A DNA stretch of 64,000 bases from contig JARHVA010008347.1 in the NCBI GenBank assembly GCA_037957365.1, positions 442,872 to 506,871 of the forward strand, given 5' to 3'. The notes below the pieces were generated by a model that saw nothing but the letters and a program-made list of their open reading frames with translations, made no database searches and was not told where the DNA came from. The position numbers and the translations under genes were made by a program. The stretch is from Torreya grandis. Its lineage: Eukaryota > Streptophyta > Pinopsida > Cupressales > Taxaceae. Positions within the stretch are counted from its first letter, which is position 1, and each line of letters starts with the position of its first letter. Shown here in pieces: positions 22,908-35,649 of this stretch.

Positions 22908-24859
22908 CAAAGTCACATCAAAATTCTATATGAATTCATATCTCATTTATGTTATAACAAGTTGAAGATATTTTTATGTATTACATACAATGGGTGATTT
23001 TAGGAAAGCAATAGTGTTTGACTTCTATCTCGAGCGAACATTAAAGAAGAATGCTCTTCATTTTAGAAGGGTAAATGATTTATTTTTTCATTTCATCATT
23101 TATTTGTTTGAAAATGAACTTTTAAACATGATAATATTAGTTTCATCCACTACATAGATAGAAAGATGGGTAAATTAGTTCATATAATTCTCAATTTTAA
23201 GTTATTTGAGAATTAATGGTTACAAAGTTGTTCCTTGTATGATCCCATGATATGTCAACAATAAGTGGGCATTGATATAATTAGTGAGACAAATTATTAA
23301 AACACACAAGTTCCTAATAAGCTGATATAAAATAAGGATCAAAATTCTAATCTCAATTGGTAGGTATACTTGTCCTTCACTAGTAAAGGACAAGCCAGTT
23401 GAATAGTACATTTCTCACAATAATCTCAACATTTTTGAAATTAGGTTTTCATTAGACAATAAGTTACTAATTGAGCACAATATTGTAACTTAATTTTAAC
23501 ATATTTAATATTTTTAATACTATTGTATGGATTGAAATGATTAAAAAGTAGTAAGGATCAAGGACTATTCATGGTTTACAATGAAACAAATGGGCAAAGT
23601 TGGCATAATGAAAGTGCCAAAGTAGTTGGTCGATAATGAAGTCACATTAGACCCCATATTTGAAAAATAAAGTGTCAACATAGAGCCATTTCTTGTAGTC
23701 CATTTGGAAAAAAAGGATATACTTCTCTCAGAAGTGGAACAAGAGTGGTACATGATAGAACTCTTAAGTGGTTGAAGAGCAAAGGAGAGCATGTTGGTTT
23801 TTTATACCTCCTCATGAAGATGAATTCGGTAACTTATACAAGTAATTGGATGAACCAAAAAAGAAAGATGAAGTAGGTTTGAGTGGAGAACCCCCGATGA
23901 TAGGAGAGACATATGAACCTAAATTTATTCAACAATATGTTCAACCAAGGAATCCTATGAAGCTAAAAATAAAGAGGTTAGGTGAAAATATCTCTTCTTC
24001 TCCTAAAATTTCAATTCCTCAATAGGTTTCTATTGATATTTAGCATTTTCTCAAGAACTAGTAGAGAATACAACTCAATAATTCTTTGATTTATATGATA
24101 CAATATTCCCTATGTCACATATTTTCTCATTACAAGCTCTCTTTTTCTTCTCCTTCAAATCCTGAATTCTCTCATATCCTCTCCAAGAATTCATATTGAT
24201 AAAATCAATACACATAAAAAAATAGAAACATATTTACAATTCACTCCATGTGGGAAAAAAATTCTTTACATCTAGCCAAACTTATTCCACCAATATCAAA
24301 TTCTACCCCATTTCCTTCCTCAAGCATGACAACTTTAGATTGGATGTCCATAGTAGTGAAGAATACATGAAAAAATGTTGAACCTAAGGAGAGATTTTGG
24401 AACTTTTATAATTCCTTTCTCAAAGAGGCCAAAGTAAGAGAAAACATTTTCATGAATGATAATAGATGAAAAAGGAAAAAAATATGTATAAGTGGTCATT
24501 CTTGTAGTTGAAATGGACAAGTCAAAAATCAGGATTGAAGATTACTAGGTATCTAGGGTTCGTTTGAAAAAAATCAACTAGAGAAAGGATGAAAGGGCAC
24601 TTACAGTTAGCGATTGGTAACATTTTTTAAAAATGGATAAAGATAAGACAATGAGGGATAAAATAAAATAAAAGGGATAATAATTGAAATCACTAATATA
24701 GAGATTGATTAGGTTAATTCAATCAACTATCACTTCATCAAGTCTTCATGTTGAGATACTAGAGAAAGTAAGAAGGATAGGAAAAATACATAACATAGTA
24801 AAGGATTGAATTAAAAAATTTAATAATCAAGGAACCTGAACATTTTTTATCATACCAAT
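22908..24859. other. AT-rich DNA, mostly non-coding
   Basis: No family recognised. A plus-strand stretch from about 23820 to 24010 reads as coding-like, but stops and frame changes are frequent and I cannot assign it. A weak tRNA-like segment (A-box-like CTCAATTGGTAGG and a TTGTCC...GGACAAG stem) sits near 23351-23400 and could be a SINE relic. Confidence 0.45.
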
Positions 24860-25497
24860 AATGTTCTCTAAAATTTGATCATCATATGAACAACTAGTGG
24901 TAAAGGAATGTGGATATACTGAAGAGAAACAAAATTGGCAGGAATTCATTTCTTGGTTGGTTGAATTCTCAAAATTTCATTTTGTTGACATTATTGAAAA
25001 TAGAGTGATCAATAAGGAAGAATTCATCTACCATATTTAATATATTTGGGATACTCAATTTATAATTCAATCTCTTTAATAGTGTCTTCAGGAGTTCAAC
25101 AATGTAAGGTCATTTGAAAATGATACAATGATGAAAATCAACACCGAGGTCAATGAATTGAATTGTCTTTTTGTCAATGACAAAAATAAAAATGTGAATA
25201 TAATTTCAATTGAGACCATGATTTGAGAATTAAAGGAGTGAATTTAGGACATTATCAATCCCACATTTTCATTTTGTCATGAAGAGCATTACGAGTTAGT
25301 CAAATGTTAAGTGAATGCAAATAATATTAACATTAAGATAAATAATATTCAAGTCAAGCTTCAAGAAACAAAAGAGTTAGAATACACAACATACATTTCT
25401 TATAAGTACATAGATGGAATAGATGAATATTTCATCAAGGCATTTCTCCAAATATTTGATGACTTCATAAAATGGAAAGAATTGTCAATAGAGTAGC
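24860..25497 (+). pseudogene. Unrecognised decayed reading frame
   Basis: Plus-strand sequence with long readable stretches such as NWQEFISWLVEFSKFHF (about 24930-24985). The final 62-codon open stretch, ending at 25496, includes YISYKYIDGIDEYFIKAF. There are several stops. Downstream come a TATA-like CCTATAAACAC (about 25829) and an AATAAA (about 25921), so this may be the 3' end of an old retroelement. No RT, protease or zinc motif is visible. Family unknown. Confidence 0.3.
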
Positions 25498-26350
25498 AAG
25501 AACAATGAAGAATTGTTTTTAGTGTTTTTACATTTCTTCTCTTGTTTATTTGTGCCTAATTTATATTGTTGCATTATTTTTACCCTTGTAAATGTATATT
25601 GTCATTTTTCAAATTATCTTTGTAATTTTTTTAACTTGTTTTTTTTCAAGTTGTGCAAATTGATAGTGTGATTTTGCAAGCAGTGCAAAAACTCCAAATG
25701 TTTTTCTCAAGTGGTGTTAAATGATCAAAATGTTTTTGTACCATTTCAAGTTGTAATTTATTGTTGGTGTTTTTGTAACCCTATAAAATTCAAAATAAGT
25801 TGTTTTGCATCATAACCACATGTTTTTGCCTATAAACACAAGTTAGGGATTCATATTATAGGTTCTAAATATATAGAATTTTGGCAAAGTATTGTAAATG
25901 GAAATCAAACATTCTACTCTTAATAAATCAATACAGAGAGGTGTTCCTAAACTTTTTTGTTGGTAATATATTTTAAATTGTGTCTTTTGATTAATTTAAC
26001 ACATCTAATTTTAATTTCCATTGTTACAAATTTAAAATTATTAAAAATAATAAATTAGATTACAAAGTTTCTATCTAGAGTTATAATTTATATTTCCAAC
26101 ACATGTGAAAATCTCATTGGGAATAAAAACAATGTATTTGTTGTTTCTATTAAAAAATACATAGGGTTGTGCATTTCTATTATCAGAGTTAAATATTTTT
26201 TTGGTGTATGTTTCATATCCCTAAGAAAATGATTGTATCTTCAACCCATTTAATGAGAGAGATTTTTTCCCTTTAAAAATCAAATTTTATCTCAACATTT
26301 TTGCCCATCCTAAGTTTATAACTTAGTAAATTTATTACCAAAAACTTCTT

Positions 26351-26393
<43 letters not shown>

Positions 26394-26552
26394 AAAATTC
26401 CTTTCTAAAAACCCATTTTCTTACTTTCAGGTTGAAATTGCTACCCCTTGATTTACATTCCTTTGTAAATATTTCTTTATTTCTGATTTTGAATTTCAAT
26501 AAAGGTAGATCTACCTACTAAGAGGAGAGGGATTTTATTCCCAATACTGTTA
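25498..26552. other. AT-rich non-coding DNA with a CT microsatellite
   Basis: Apart from the TATA and AATAAA signals near 25829 and 25921 and the (CT)n run at 26354-26389, nothing could be supported. Confidence 0.6.
26354..26389. repeat. (CT)n microsatellite
   Basis: Uninterrupted CT dinucleotide run of about 36 bp. Confidence 0.95.
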
Positions 26553-28430
26553 ATGCAAAGTCATCAATATATCCCCTTGATAAATTTTCATTCCAATACA
26601 ATCCCACTTGGCTATTCAATGCATCATTTACTTGATTCTATTTTCTGGATTTGTGCTTCAACACAAAATTTTAACCCTGTAAGAAATACACCCACTTTGC
26701 ATGCCTACTATTTAACTTATTTTGAGTGTTCACATACTTGAAAACCTTATGATTAATAAATGGGATAAGATCCTAAGGCACTAGGTAATGCCTCTAATAT
26801 CTTAATGCTTGTGTAATAGATTAAAATTCAACATCATACATAGAATACATTATTATTACCTCATTAAATTTCTCGCTAAAATATGTTATTGGTTTCCTTT
26901 CTTCACTCCACATGGCATCGATTCCCACAAACAAAACATCACAATCAGTGTCAAACACTTTGTTAAAATATGGTAATGATAAAATAGGTTTTTTTTTATA
27001 ATTTTATTCAACAACTCAAAGATTTATGTAGATTACCTTATCCATGAAAATTCTTTCCTCTCATACAATTGGTTATGAGTGAAATATAAATACTAAAATT
27101 ATAAGTAAGCTTTTTGTAAAAAGATAATAAACCATGTAAACATTTTACCTCTATAATTCTCTTTGGGATAGGCTAATGAAAAATTGACTTTACTTTTTCT
27201 TCATCCATTCTTACACCATGTGATAAAAAAACAAATCCTGAAAATACCAAACTATTCTTCTTAAACCTACACTTATTCAAATTTACACAAAGCTTATCTT
27301 TTCATAAAAAATCTAATACTATTTTCAAATGTTTTATGTTCTCTTATTTATTATTACTAATTATTAAAATATCATCAAAATAGAATACCACAAACTTACC
27401 ATTTTATTATCATAGTATTATGTTCATCACCCTCATAAATGTGTTGGGTACATCAAATAATATGAATGACATTACTATCCACTCATATAAACCATATATA
27501 GTATTGAATGTTGTTTTCTGTTCATCTCCTTGATGAATCTGAATCTAATAGTATGCACTCCTTAGATCAATATTGATAAAACATTTTATTCTTCTAGTAA
27601 CATCCATCATATCATCTAATTGAGGTATAGGAAATATGTACTTGATTGTAATTTTATTAATTATTGTACTATCCACACAAATCCTCCACCATCCATATTT
27701 ATTTGGAGTTAACAATGTTGGTGTTTCATATAGACTCATTCTCTCCCTTACTATAGCCTTCTTCATCAATTTAGTAACCTACTTATTCAATCATGCATGT
27801 TCTGTTGGACTCATCCTATAAGCTACTTGATTGGGTAGAGATAATCCTAGAATTAAATAAATGTGATTTTGAATATCTCTCATTTATGTTAAACCATGTG
27901 ATAACTCATCAAGTAAACCATATGCATATTATTTAGACATTATTTCTACTTCTACTAGTACATGCACCACTTTTATGTCTTCTTTCTTCATTACTAATGC
28001 ATAAGAATAACCTATCATATTCATGCATTTAATGAATTATTTTGAAGTTAGAATACTTTCAATTACCCTTATTATTTTATAGATAATAAAACTACCTTCA
28101 TACTACATTTCCAAAAATTATGTGTTCTTTGTTGCATCATAAATTGCTTTTCTATCGAATTGCCATGGCATTCCCAATAACACTTTGCATGCATCCATTG
28201 GTATAACATCATACCACATTTAATCTTTGTAATTTTTACGTATAAAAACCTGATTAATCACTTTTTATCTATTTTAACTTCATTCCCTTTCTTAAACCAT
28301 GAAATTTGATAAGGATTACGAAGTTTTTCACATTGCAAACCTAGTGTATCAATCATATCTTTAGAAATCATATTTTCATAACTATCACCCTCTATAATTA
28401 CCTTACATATATTTCTTTTACTATGTTTTT
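26553..28430 (-). pseudogene. Ty3/gypsy pol relic: protease, RT, RNase H
   Basis: Minus strand. The protease (about 28430-28140) includes VIIEGDSYENMISKDM, where the active-site DSG/DGG is altered. The RT (about 27790-27150) shows PTLLTPNKYGWWRICVDS, NKITIKYIFPIPQLDDMMD and [24 protein letters not shown] at 27383-27372 is intact. RNase H (about 26990-26690) shows KPITYFSEKFNEV and a KYVNTQNKLNSRHAKWV-type end, followed by VLKHKS. Stops and frameshifts are frequent outside the 74-codon RT stretch at 27545-27769. The integrase that should follow below 26550 is not found, so the element is truncated or cut by another insertion. LTRs were not identified. Confidence 0.85.
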
Positions 28431-28431
28431 G

Positions 28432-28456
28432 TATTATTATTATTATTATTATTATT
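28432..28456. repeat. (ATT)n microsatellite
   Basis: Eight TAT/ATT triplets at the upstream edge of the gypsy protease relic. Confidence 0.9.
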
Positions 28457-31400
28457 TTGAAAACAAGTAAAACTTAAAGAAAGGGAAAAGGTATATATGA
28501 ACTTGGATGTGGTTATGTTTCATGATCCAAATGATGTGATGTACTCCTCTTTGGCTTGGGAGGAATGAATTGAAATAAGAATAAGAATATAAATAGGATT
28601 GATTAATAATATTGAAGGGTGGATTATGTATCAAGTACTAGATCCAATAAGTGAAAGACTTCCCTACAAGGTTGTCAATCTACTCCTTTTAACAAATTAA
28701 GTTATGAATAATGCTGATAAGAAATGCTTGCATAAAGGAATTAAAATTACTTTAACATAATGCAATAAAATTCTTTTTAATAAAATGATCACTTTAAAAA
28801 AATGACATATAAATTATAAAAAAATAAATGCTTAAGTGCTAAAGTATGATTGAGATTATTGTTTTTGACTCTATGTTGTGATAAGGATAGAAAAACAAGG
28901 TTTTAGGTTGGGGATGATAGGACTTTTAACTTATTGTTTTAGGAAAATAGAATTACACAAAGACAAATATTGGTCATTCGGTAATTAATGCTGATCAAGG
29001 ATGACTAATATTGGTCAATGTGTGTTTGTCACAATTCTAGTTTTGGGAAAAATGGGTTTTAGGCTGGTTGTAAATGGGGTTTATGGGCTATTTAAAGGTT
29101 GGTTGATGGTCATAAGGGTAGAGTGAATACTCAAGGATATCAAAAATGAAGGTTTAAAAATCTAAAGGATATGAATAGTTAGTGGGGATTTGGTGGAAAA
29201 AGGGGTGTTCAAGTTGTATAACTCTAACATAAGAGAGAGTGTGGGGAGAGATTGAAAGAGGTTAAAGCTATAAACTAACAAAACCAAATATTAAACTATA
29301 AAAAACACATAATACTTATTTATTTTGGATTTGTTGGAATGAATATGACTTGAAGTTGAGTGAGAGCTGGTTGGAAGCCTAAAATAAAATGGGTAGAGTA
29401 ATGACACTTGAATCCTCAATCTTGTGGTGATAAAGCACTTCTTGGTCTCTGGACTAATTCTCTGGTTCACTAGATTACTCTGGTTCACACAAGAGTTTAG
29501 TTCTTGATTATATGATTCAGCCTCTTGAGAAAGATTCACATACCATCCTTAAGTAATAGATGTCAGTCCTTGTCAATCAACATCAAGTGAGGGATGACCA
29601 ACATTGATCAAGGTAAAAAATTGTCCAACTTGTCAAAAAAGGTGTTTTACACTCAATTTTGGTAGTTAAGACCATTAAAAATAGTCCATGTTCATTTAAA
29701 TAAGTATGTTTATATGGCTAGAAATAGTATAGGAGGTTAGGACTTAAATTCTAGGGTAGGAAATGGTCTTAAAGCAATGTATCACTAAGTTATCCATGGG
29801 TTTGGTTAAAGTGAGGTGTAAATATAGTTTTATTAACTTAATTAATAAATTAATTTAGTTAAATGTGGGTAAGGGGTGAATGGGTGTTTAAGGAGGTATA
29901 GAAATGTTTTAACCTATGGGGGGCCAAGGGGGTAAAAAAGGTGTGTTGAGACATCTGGAACCATTGGTGTAGTTTTCTAGTGTCTAAATTTTACCCCTGT
30001 TTATTGTGTAATTTGGATCAACAAGATAAAAAAACTAATGATTTCAGGGAAGGTTGGATGCCCCAAGTGTGAGAGGAGGTGTTTCCCCTTAATTTGGGAA
30101 GCGATGAAGTGAAACAAAGTTGGGTTCAGGTTTGAAAAGTGGGTAAGGTGGTGATATTATTGGTTGGGTGGTAGGATTGTAAACACAAAATGGCACACAA
30201 AATTTAATGACATACGAGATCATAATTGTCATGGTTAAAAATATTGGTAAATAAGGTTCACTTAGAAGAACAAGTGATAGATAAACTAGGCCATAATGTT
30301 AGGCTTAGTTGATATGGGTTACATGTGTAAAATCAAGTCTCCTAGTTGAAGTATATGTGCTTTTATGGATCTAAAAGGAGGATGTGATACTAATAAGACA
30401 AATGGTTGTAGGTTTTAGGTATGTGAGTGGTCATTCTCTAATGTACCTAAAGGGATGCACATAAAATTACTATGTGTGTGTAAGGTTATCAAGCATGTAA
30501 ATTTATTTCATGTGGTCAAAGTGACTAAGGCAAGGTTGACACAAAAAATATGTGAATAGTTAACAAGAGTGACTAATTTGAGGTAAAGTGGTTATGGTCT
30601 ATGGAGGAGAATAAGTTGATCTCCAATTTTTGGTTGGTGAGTTATGCAAAGATTGGTGGTGGTGTTATGTTGGGAAGAGATACCTTGTGTTTGAAAGGGT
30701 GCTAAGGTGTGTGTAGGTTGGGGGTAAGGATTAGGAAAGAAAACCATAATAATGCAACTGATGTCAATTTTCCCAAGGTGGTAATGGCTGATTCTAATTG
30801 ACCTAACCAAAGGTGACTGATATTGGTCATCAACCAAAACATAGAAAATGGGGGCTAGAAACCAAAAAGTTAAGTTATTTATTTATCTATATCATTTGTC
30901 TGATATGGGAATGACTTTTGCCTAAGATGTTGTTTCAGATGACCACTAATGTGAGGTAGGTGATTTGTGGGAGTGTAAGTGGGGTAGGTAGAATTTATCT
31001 TATGTGGCAATATGAGATTTTTTGATAAGGAGATAGGTGTCATAGTTTGTGGGGAATAGTTTAGATAAAAGACTGATCATGCAGCCAGGTGGAGGAAAAG
31101 TTATGGTCAGATGACAAGCTATAGGAGGGAAAGCACTACTTGGGATGAGGATGTTTGAATGGAGATGAATGCAAGATAAGGTAAGTGGATATTTTAAAAA
31201 TTATTTTTGAATTTGGAATGTTTTTGTTTAGATCTAGAAAATAAGGTAGTGGGTAGAGTAGTTATAGGTGTCTAAGTAGGTGAAAAGTTCTTAGGAAGAT
31301 CATTTAGGGGCTTTTAGGGGTAAAATAAGGGTTTTAGGGTTTGAACCTAAAATTATAGTAATTGATGTCAATCAAGGGTTGATTGACATTGGTCGATAAG

Positions 31401-31849
31401 ACACCAATGTTAGTTGACCTATGACCACCATCAGTCTTCATATTAATGTTGGGTAGAAATATGTGTAATTTTGAAATGTTTTTGAATAACATAATGATGA
31501 TGACTTTTTTAAGGTTGATGGTTTCGAAAAGGATGTAGGAGTGGTGGATTTCGTTTTCTTAGCTAAGTAGGTTTTTAGGGTAATATAAAAAGGCTACAAG
31601 TCATAGGATGGATAGGTTGAAAGACTGAGCAAAGGTTTTATGTAAGTTAAATGAGCTTTGGGATAGTCAAATAGGTATTGGTGTGGGTAAGTATGGGAAG
31701 TATTGAACTTAGATAAGTGGATAGGTAAGAGACTATGGTAGATTAGGTTGAATTTCTATTGGTTACATGAGCTATAGATAAAACTAAGTTGAATATCTAA
31801 CCTCATAGGTGAGGTCGCTATTGATGATACAAGATTGAGTTTCACTATT
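28457..31849. other. Non-coding DNA with palindrome cluster C
   Basis: No gene recognised. The sequence is G-rich and T-rich on the plus strand and contains the palindromic motifs listed at 28966-31435. It lies upstream of the plus-strand PMD pseudogene. Confidence 0.55.
28966..31435. repeat. Dispersed palindromic motifs, cluster C (GACYRATATTGGTC type)
   Basis: Recurring motifs: GACTAATATTGGTCAA (about 29002-29017), GACCAACATTGATCAAGG (about 29596-29613), GACTGATATTGGTCATC (about 30813-30829), GATTGACATTGGTCGATAA (about 31379-31400) and ACACCAATGTTAGTTGAC (about 31401-31418). All can be read as CpG-decayed forms of (A)CCGACATCGG(T), the motif repeated in the chromovirus LTR at 2238-2348. 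Confidence 0.45.
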
Positions 31850-33620
31850 ACTCAAGGAGTTACATAGAGATATGACTAGGGATGAGTGGGTTCACATGAT
31901 GACTATGGGTCTAGGTGGTATGCGACACTATTAGTGTGTGCCTTGTGATATAGTTATGTTGGTGGCCCTCATTGAGAGATGGGATCCAAACACAAACAAA
32001 TTCTAGCTACCAATAAGAGAGATGATGAATAATTTAGAGGATGTACATAGGATCATAAGGTTACCTATATAAGGTTGAGTAGTTGAGCCAATTCATGGTG
32101 ATGAGGTAGATGCATAGATGGATCTAATATATGTTGAGCATGAAGTAGAGTCCCAATACCATGGTGGGGATTCTACTTCAAGGATCTATATCAATTAGAC
32201 ATAGAGAGGATGAGATTGATGATGATGTTAATGATAATTGTCATATGTTATGTATTTCTAGATTTGAGTGGTGGGAGGTATCCCTAGGATTTAACTAGTG
32301 TACTAATTGAGATGCATGAGGATAAGACAGTCTATGCATGGGCACTAATAATTTTGACATAAGTTTATCAGGATATTTTGGGCTATTGAGTGCATAGGAA
32401 GTATGGGATGAGTGTGTGCTTCTTACTTCAATATTAGGATTATGAGAATATCACCATTTTGTGACCATTGGAATTATCATGGGCTACATGGCATCAAACA
32501 TGATTTAGACTTGAATTCATGAGGTGGAGGTTATATATGGACCTTTCATGAGTAGATGGGGTTGTACAATAAATAACATGGTTCAATAAGTAGCTAGATA
32601 CTTTGGTGGATGGAGAGGTCATCTAAAGATCATATGTGGGTTTCCCATCATGGAGGGGGTTGAATGAACACACTTTTTCCCTATAGAGTTTTAGATGTAT
32701 ACATGGGTGGAGGGATCTTGAATTGGATTTGATACCTTTTGAGCATGTGTCATAGTAGTATGGCTTGGTTTAGGGTGATATAGGAGTGTTCATGAGATAA
32801 AAATGAAAGGCTGCAAATGCACCACTTCCTCTACCATAAGCATCATAGGAGGAGATACTTTATGAGGAATTATTAGCTCCTACATCATTTGATGATGTTG
32901 GGGTGACTTTAGAGTAAATTTATTTGTGATAGAAATGGCACCCTATAACTATCAGTTGAGATGAAGGATAGGGTCCTAATGCTAGAGGAGATGATGGAAA
33001 AGGTGATGAGGATGGTGAGGAGGAGGGTGAGAAGTGGGGTAAGGATGCAGATGGATGAGGCATCCCCATATGTATATATAGTTATTGTAGATAGATACAT
33101 GTATTATTAAATTATATGACATTAGAGAGAGACATAACATAAGGATAGTAAATGATGAGGACATAGGAGAGGGATAGCTTATAGGTATAACTATCCACCA
33201 TAATTCAGTAGAGAGACACTGCATAGGGAGAACTAACCACTATTAATCAAGAGAGGGATGGTCTATAGGCATGGTTGACCTTGGTTATAATTGAGAGGGA
33301 TGCTTTTGGGTAGGTATAAGGGTGACCATCACAGAGTGGACCTTCTCTAATCAGGATTAGAGGTGTCACAGGACCACCTTAAACCATTTTAGTTATGATA
33401 TATACTTCTACACTAGAGGATTTGAGATACTATGAGGGACATGTTATTAGTAGGCTTCCAAATGTGCCTTGATATGTAGAGTATGTAGTAGAGTGAGTTA
33501 TGTCTAGGATCCATTGTAGGGCTGCACCCAATGGTGGTATAAAATTTATAGGTACATAAATAGGTCATAGAGATGGAGAGGGTTTAAGGGATAGTAGTGC
33601 CCCTATACCATAGATTACTT
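31850..33620 (+). pseudogene. Plant mobile domain (PMD) pseudogene, copy 2, with coiled-coil tail
   Basis: The frame gives LVALIERWDPNTNKF, a stop, then LPIREM..LEDVHRIIRLPI (about 31950-32065). It is the same block as the minus-strand copy at 2600-3265, including a stop in the HY*C/W position. Further on, SWATWHQT, FMRWRLYMDL (about 32480-32545) and FPSWRGLNEHTFSL fit the C-terminal half of PMD proteins. An acidic linker (GDEDGEEEGEKWGKDADG, about 33004-33057) follows. A tail then repeats ERD-N-L units about every 14 residues (33121-33300), which predicts a coiled coil. Many stops. PMD proteins are known from MAIN/MAIL1 genes and from transposons; which this came from is not resolved. Confidence 0.72.
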
Positions 33621-35138
33621 GTTACTATGTTATATTATGATTTTTATTCTGGCCTGTGAGCCATTGTAGAAAGATGTATATATCATTTTGAGAGTGACAT
33701 GGACATTTACATTTGTATTTTGATCACATAATTTGAGTTATGACATTAATTTATGATGTCATATTATGTTATCATGTTATTTATGATTCTTTATGTTATG
33801 CTTATGTGATGATTCATGTTATGATGATTTATGATGACATATGGATATGATGGCATGCTTGAGTTATGGTTATGGTTTGGCATGTTTCCTTTTAGTAGTT
33901 ATATGCTTAATGTAATTTATCATATGTTGATATTTATTATATGCGTTAATGAATCCATGTGATCCCATATTTAGATACATATGTGATTTGATAACACAAT
34001 GTGTTTAATAATTTATCTAGTTTAGAAAAACTTATTAAATGTTGTTTGGTTCATACACGATAAAAAAATGTTATGATTTTTATGTGATAAATTAATTTGA
34101 CTTATGCATGATGATAGGAAAGATTGATTTATTTATAACATATAAATGTGATCTAGAAACTTATATGAGATGTTGGTGTGATTCATTCACCTCAAATAAT
34201 TTTGATGATGTTTATGTGATGGATAATTTGGTTGACTCATGATTGTTGATGAGATGATTGATGTTTATATAGTTTATTTGTGTTGATTATAATGACTATG
34301 ATGTGGTAAAGATAATATTTTAATGATAATAAAAACACGTAAATAAATGGTGTGGATAGGTGATGAAATAAAATTTGACATAATAAAACACATAATTGCA
34401 ACATAATGTTTGTTTTATTTACAATGGTAAAATAAAGTGTATATTACACACTTGAGAGAATTATGATGTCATTTATTTTTAATAGATTGAATTATGGATG
34501 ATTAAAAATATTTAAACCCATTTTAACATATATATTAATTTGGTGAAAATTTTATATGTAAAAAGAGTGAAGAAATGAGAGAATAATATTTAGTCAAACA
34601 TAAGATAGACTCCTTAATGATTGTTTCAACAAGTAGTCATGATGAAGAACGATACATGATGCTCTTTCATTTGAAAGGACCAAAAATAGAAATATGAGTC
34701 ATATTATGAACATAATCCCCTTTCATGCTTTGCATTTGCATTTGTTTTGTTTATTTAAGAGGTGACTTGATCATGTAGTGCCAAGTAAGCTCAAAATCCC
34801 TTTTTTTAGAGGGTAAAAATGGGGATGTATCAAATAGGTGGATTGACCATAGTGTAATGTTTTTGTGGGGTTGGATTTCCCATTTTTTAGGTGGCTTAGG
34901 AACCATTCTAAACAAGTCCATGTATTGTTTCAGTGTAGATTGATCAATGCAAGAAGTCTACTATTACTTTTGTGAATGTTTATTGAAGCTTTCTTTGGGA
35001 TACATATATTTTTTTTTCTTTTTAAAATTTTGACTTCAAGTTCTTTTTGATGATTTTTGTGGTTGATAGGTTTGGGAAGCTGATCAATGTGGGAAAATTC
35101 CATGTGATTTCTTGGTTGAATTTTTTTTTGTCTTAGCC

Positions 35139-35265
35139 ATCCTTCAAAGGAGTAGTCTAAGTCTTGGATTTGTTCAATTTTTGATAGTTATCTTTTAAGG
35201 GAGCAATCTATCTTTTTAAGAAAATTTGAATTGTTTTGGAAGCTATCCTTCAAGGGAGAACTCTA
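35139..35265. repeat. Three copies of TATCCTTCAAGGGAG-N5-TCTA
   Basis: Copies at 35139-35159, 35189-35210 and 35244-35265, about 50-55 bp apart. Each has the small inverted repeat CCTT-CAAGG. Function unknown; possibly part of an unrecognised LTR. Confidence 0.6.
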
Positions 35266-35287
35266 TAATTTTAGATATGACCCATAA

Positions 35288-35310
35288 TATATATATATAT
35301 ATATATATTG
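35288..35310. repeat. (AT)n microsatellite
   Basis: Short uninterrupted AT run. Confidence 0.9.
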
Positions 35311-35649
35311 TAGATATGGACTTGATTATATAGGCCTAAGGTTTTTATTTATGAGGGAAAAAACATAGCACAAGAAGGTTAAATGATGGGTGATAGAGTG
35401 TTTAAGAGACAAAAACCATGTGGATCTATCTTATAAGGGAAAAAAAGTATCCATGAGAATAATGCCATTGGTAGAGTTGTGGTACCCATGTTTAATATTT
35501 AGGATAAAAATATGATAGATAATCACATGATTCTTTGATTTAATTGGTTATCATTAAAGTAAGGAGATGAAGGTGATAATTTTGTTAAATAAGGGACAAG
35601 GTTAAGTTAGACACAAGGTAATTTAGAACTTATTTTAATAAAATAATGG

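Larger units (their letters stand above)
33621..35649. other. AT-rich non-coding DNA
   Basis: Low-complexity TGAT/ATGT-rich sequence (33700-34300) and AT-rich DNA. The 3' LTR of the minus-strand Tat/Ogre-like gypsy should lie here, but I could not identify it. Confidence 0.55.

Noticed and set aside
28431..28456. CRISPR-like or regulatory repeat
   Set aside because: Simple ATT microsatellite; no CRISPR-like array exists anywhere in the window.
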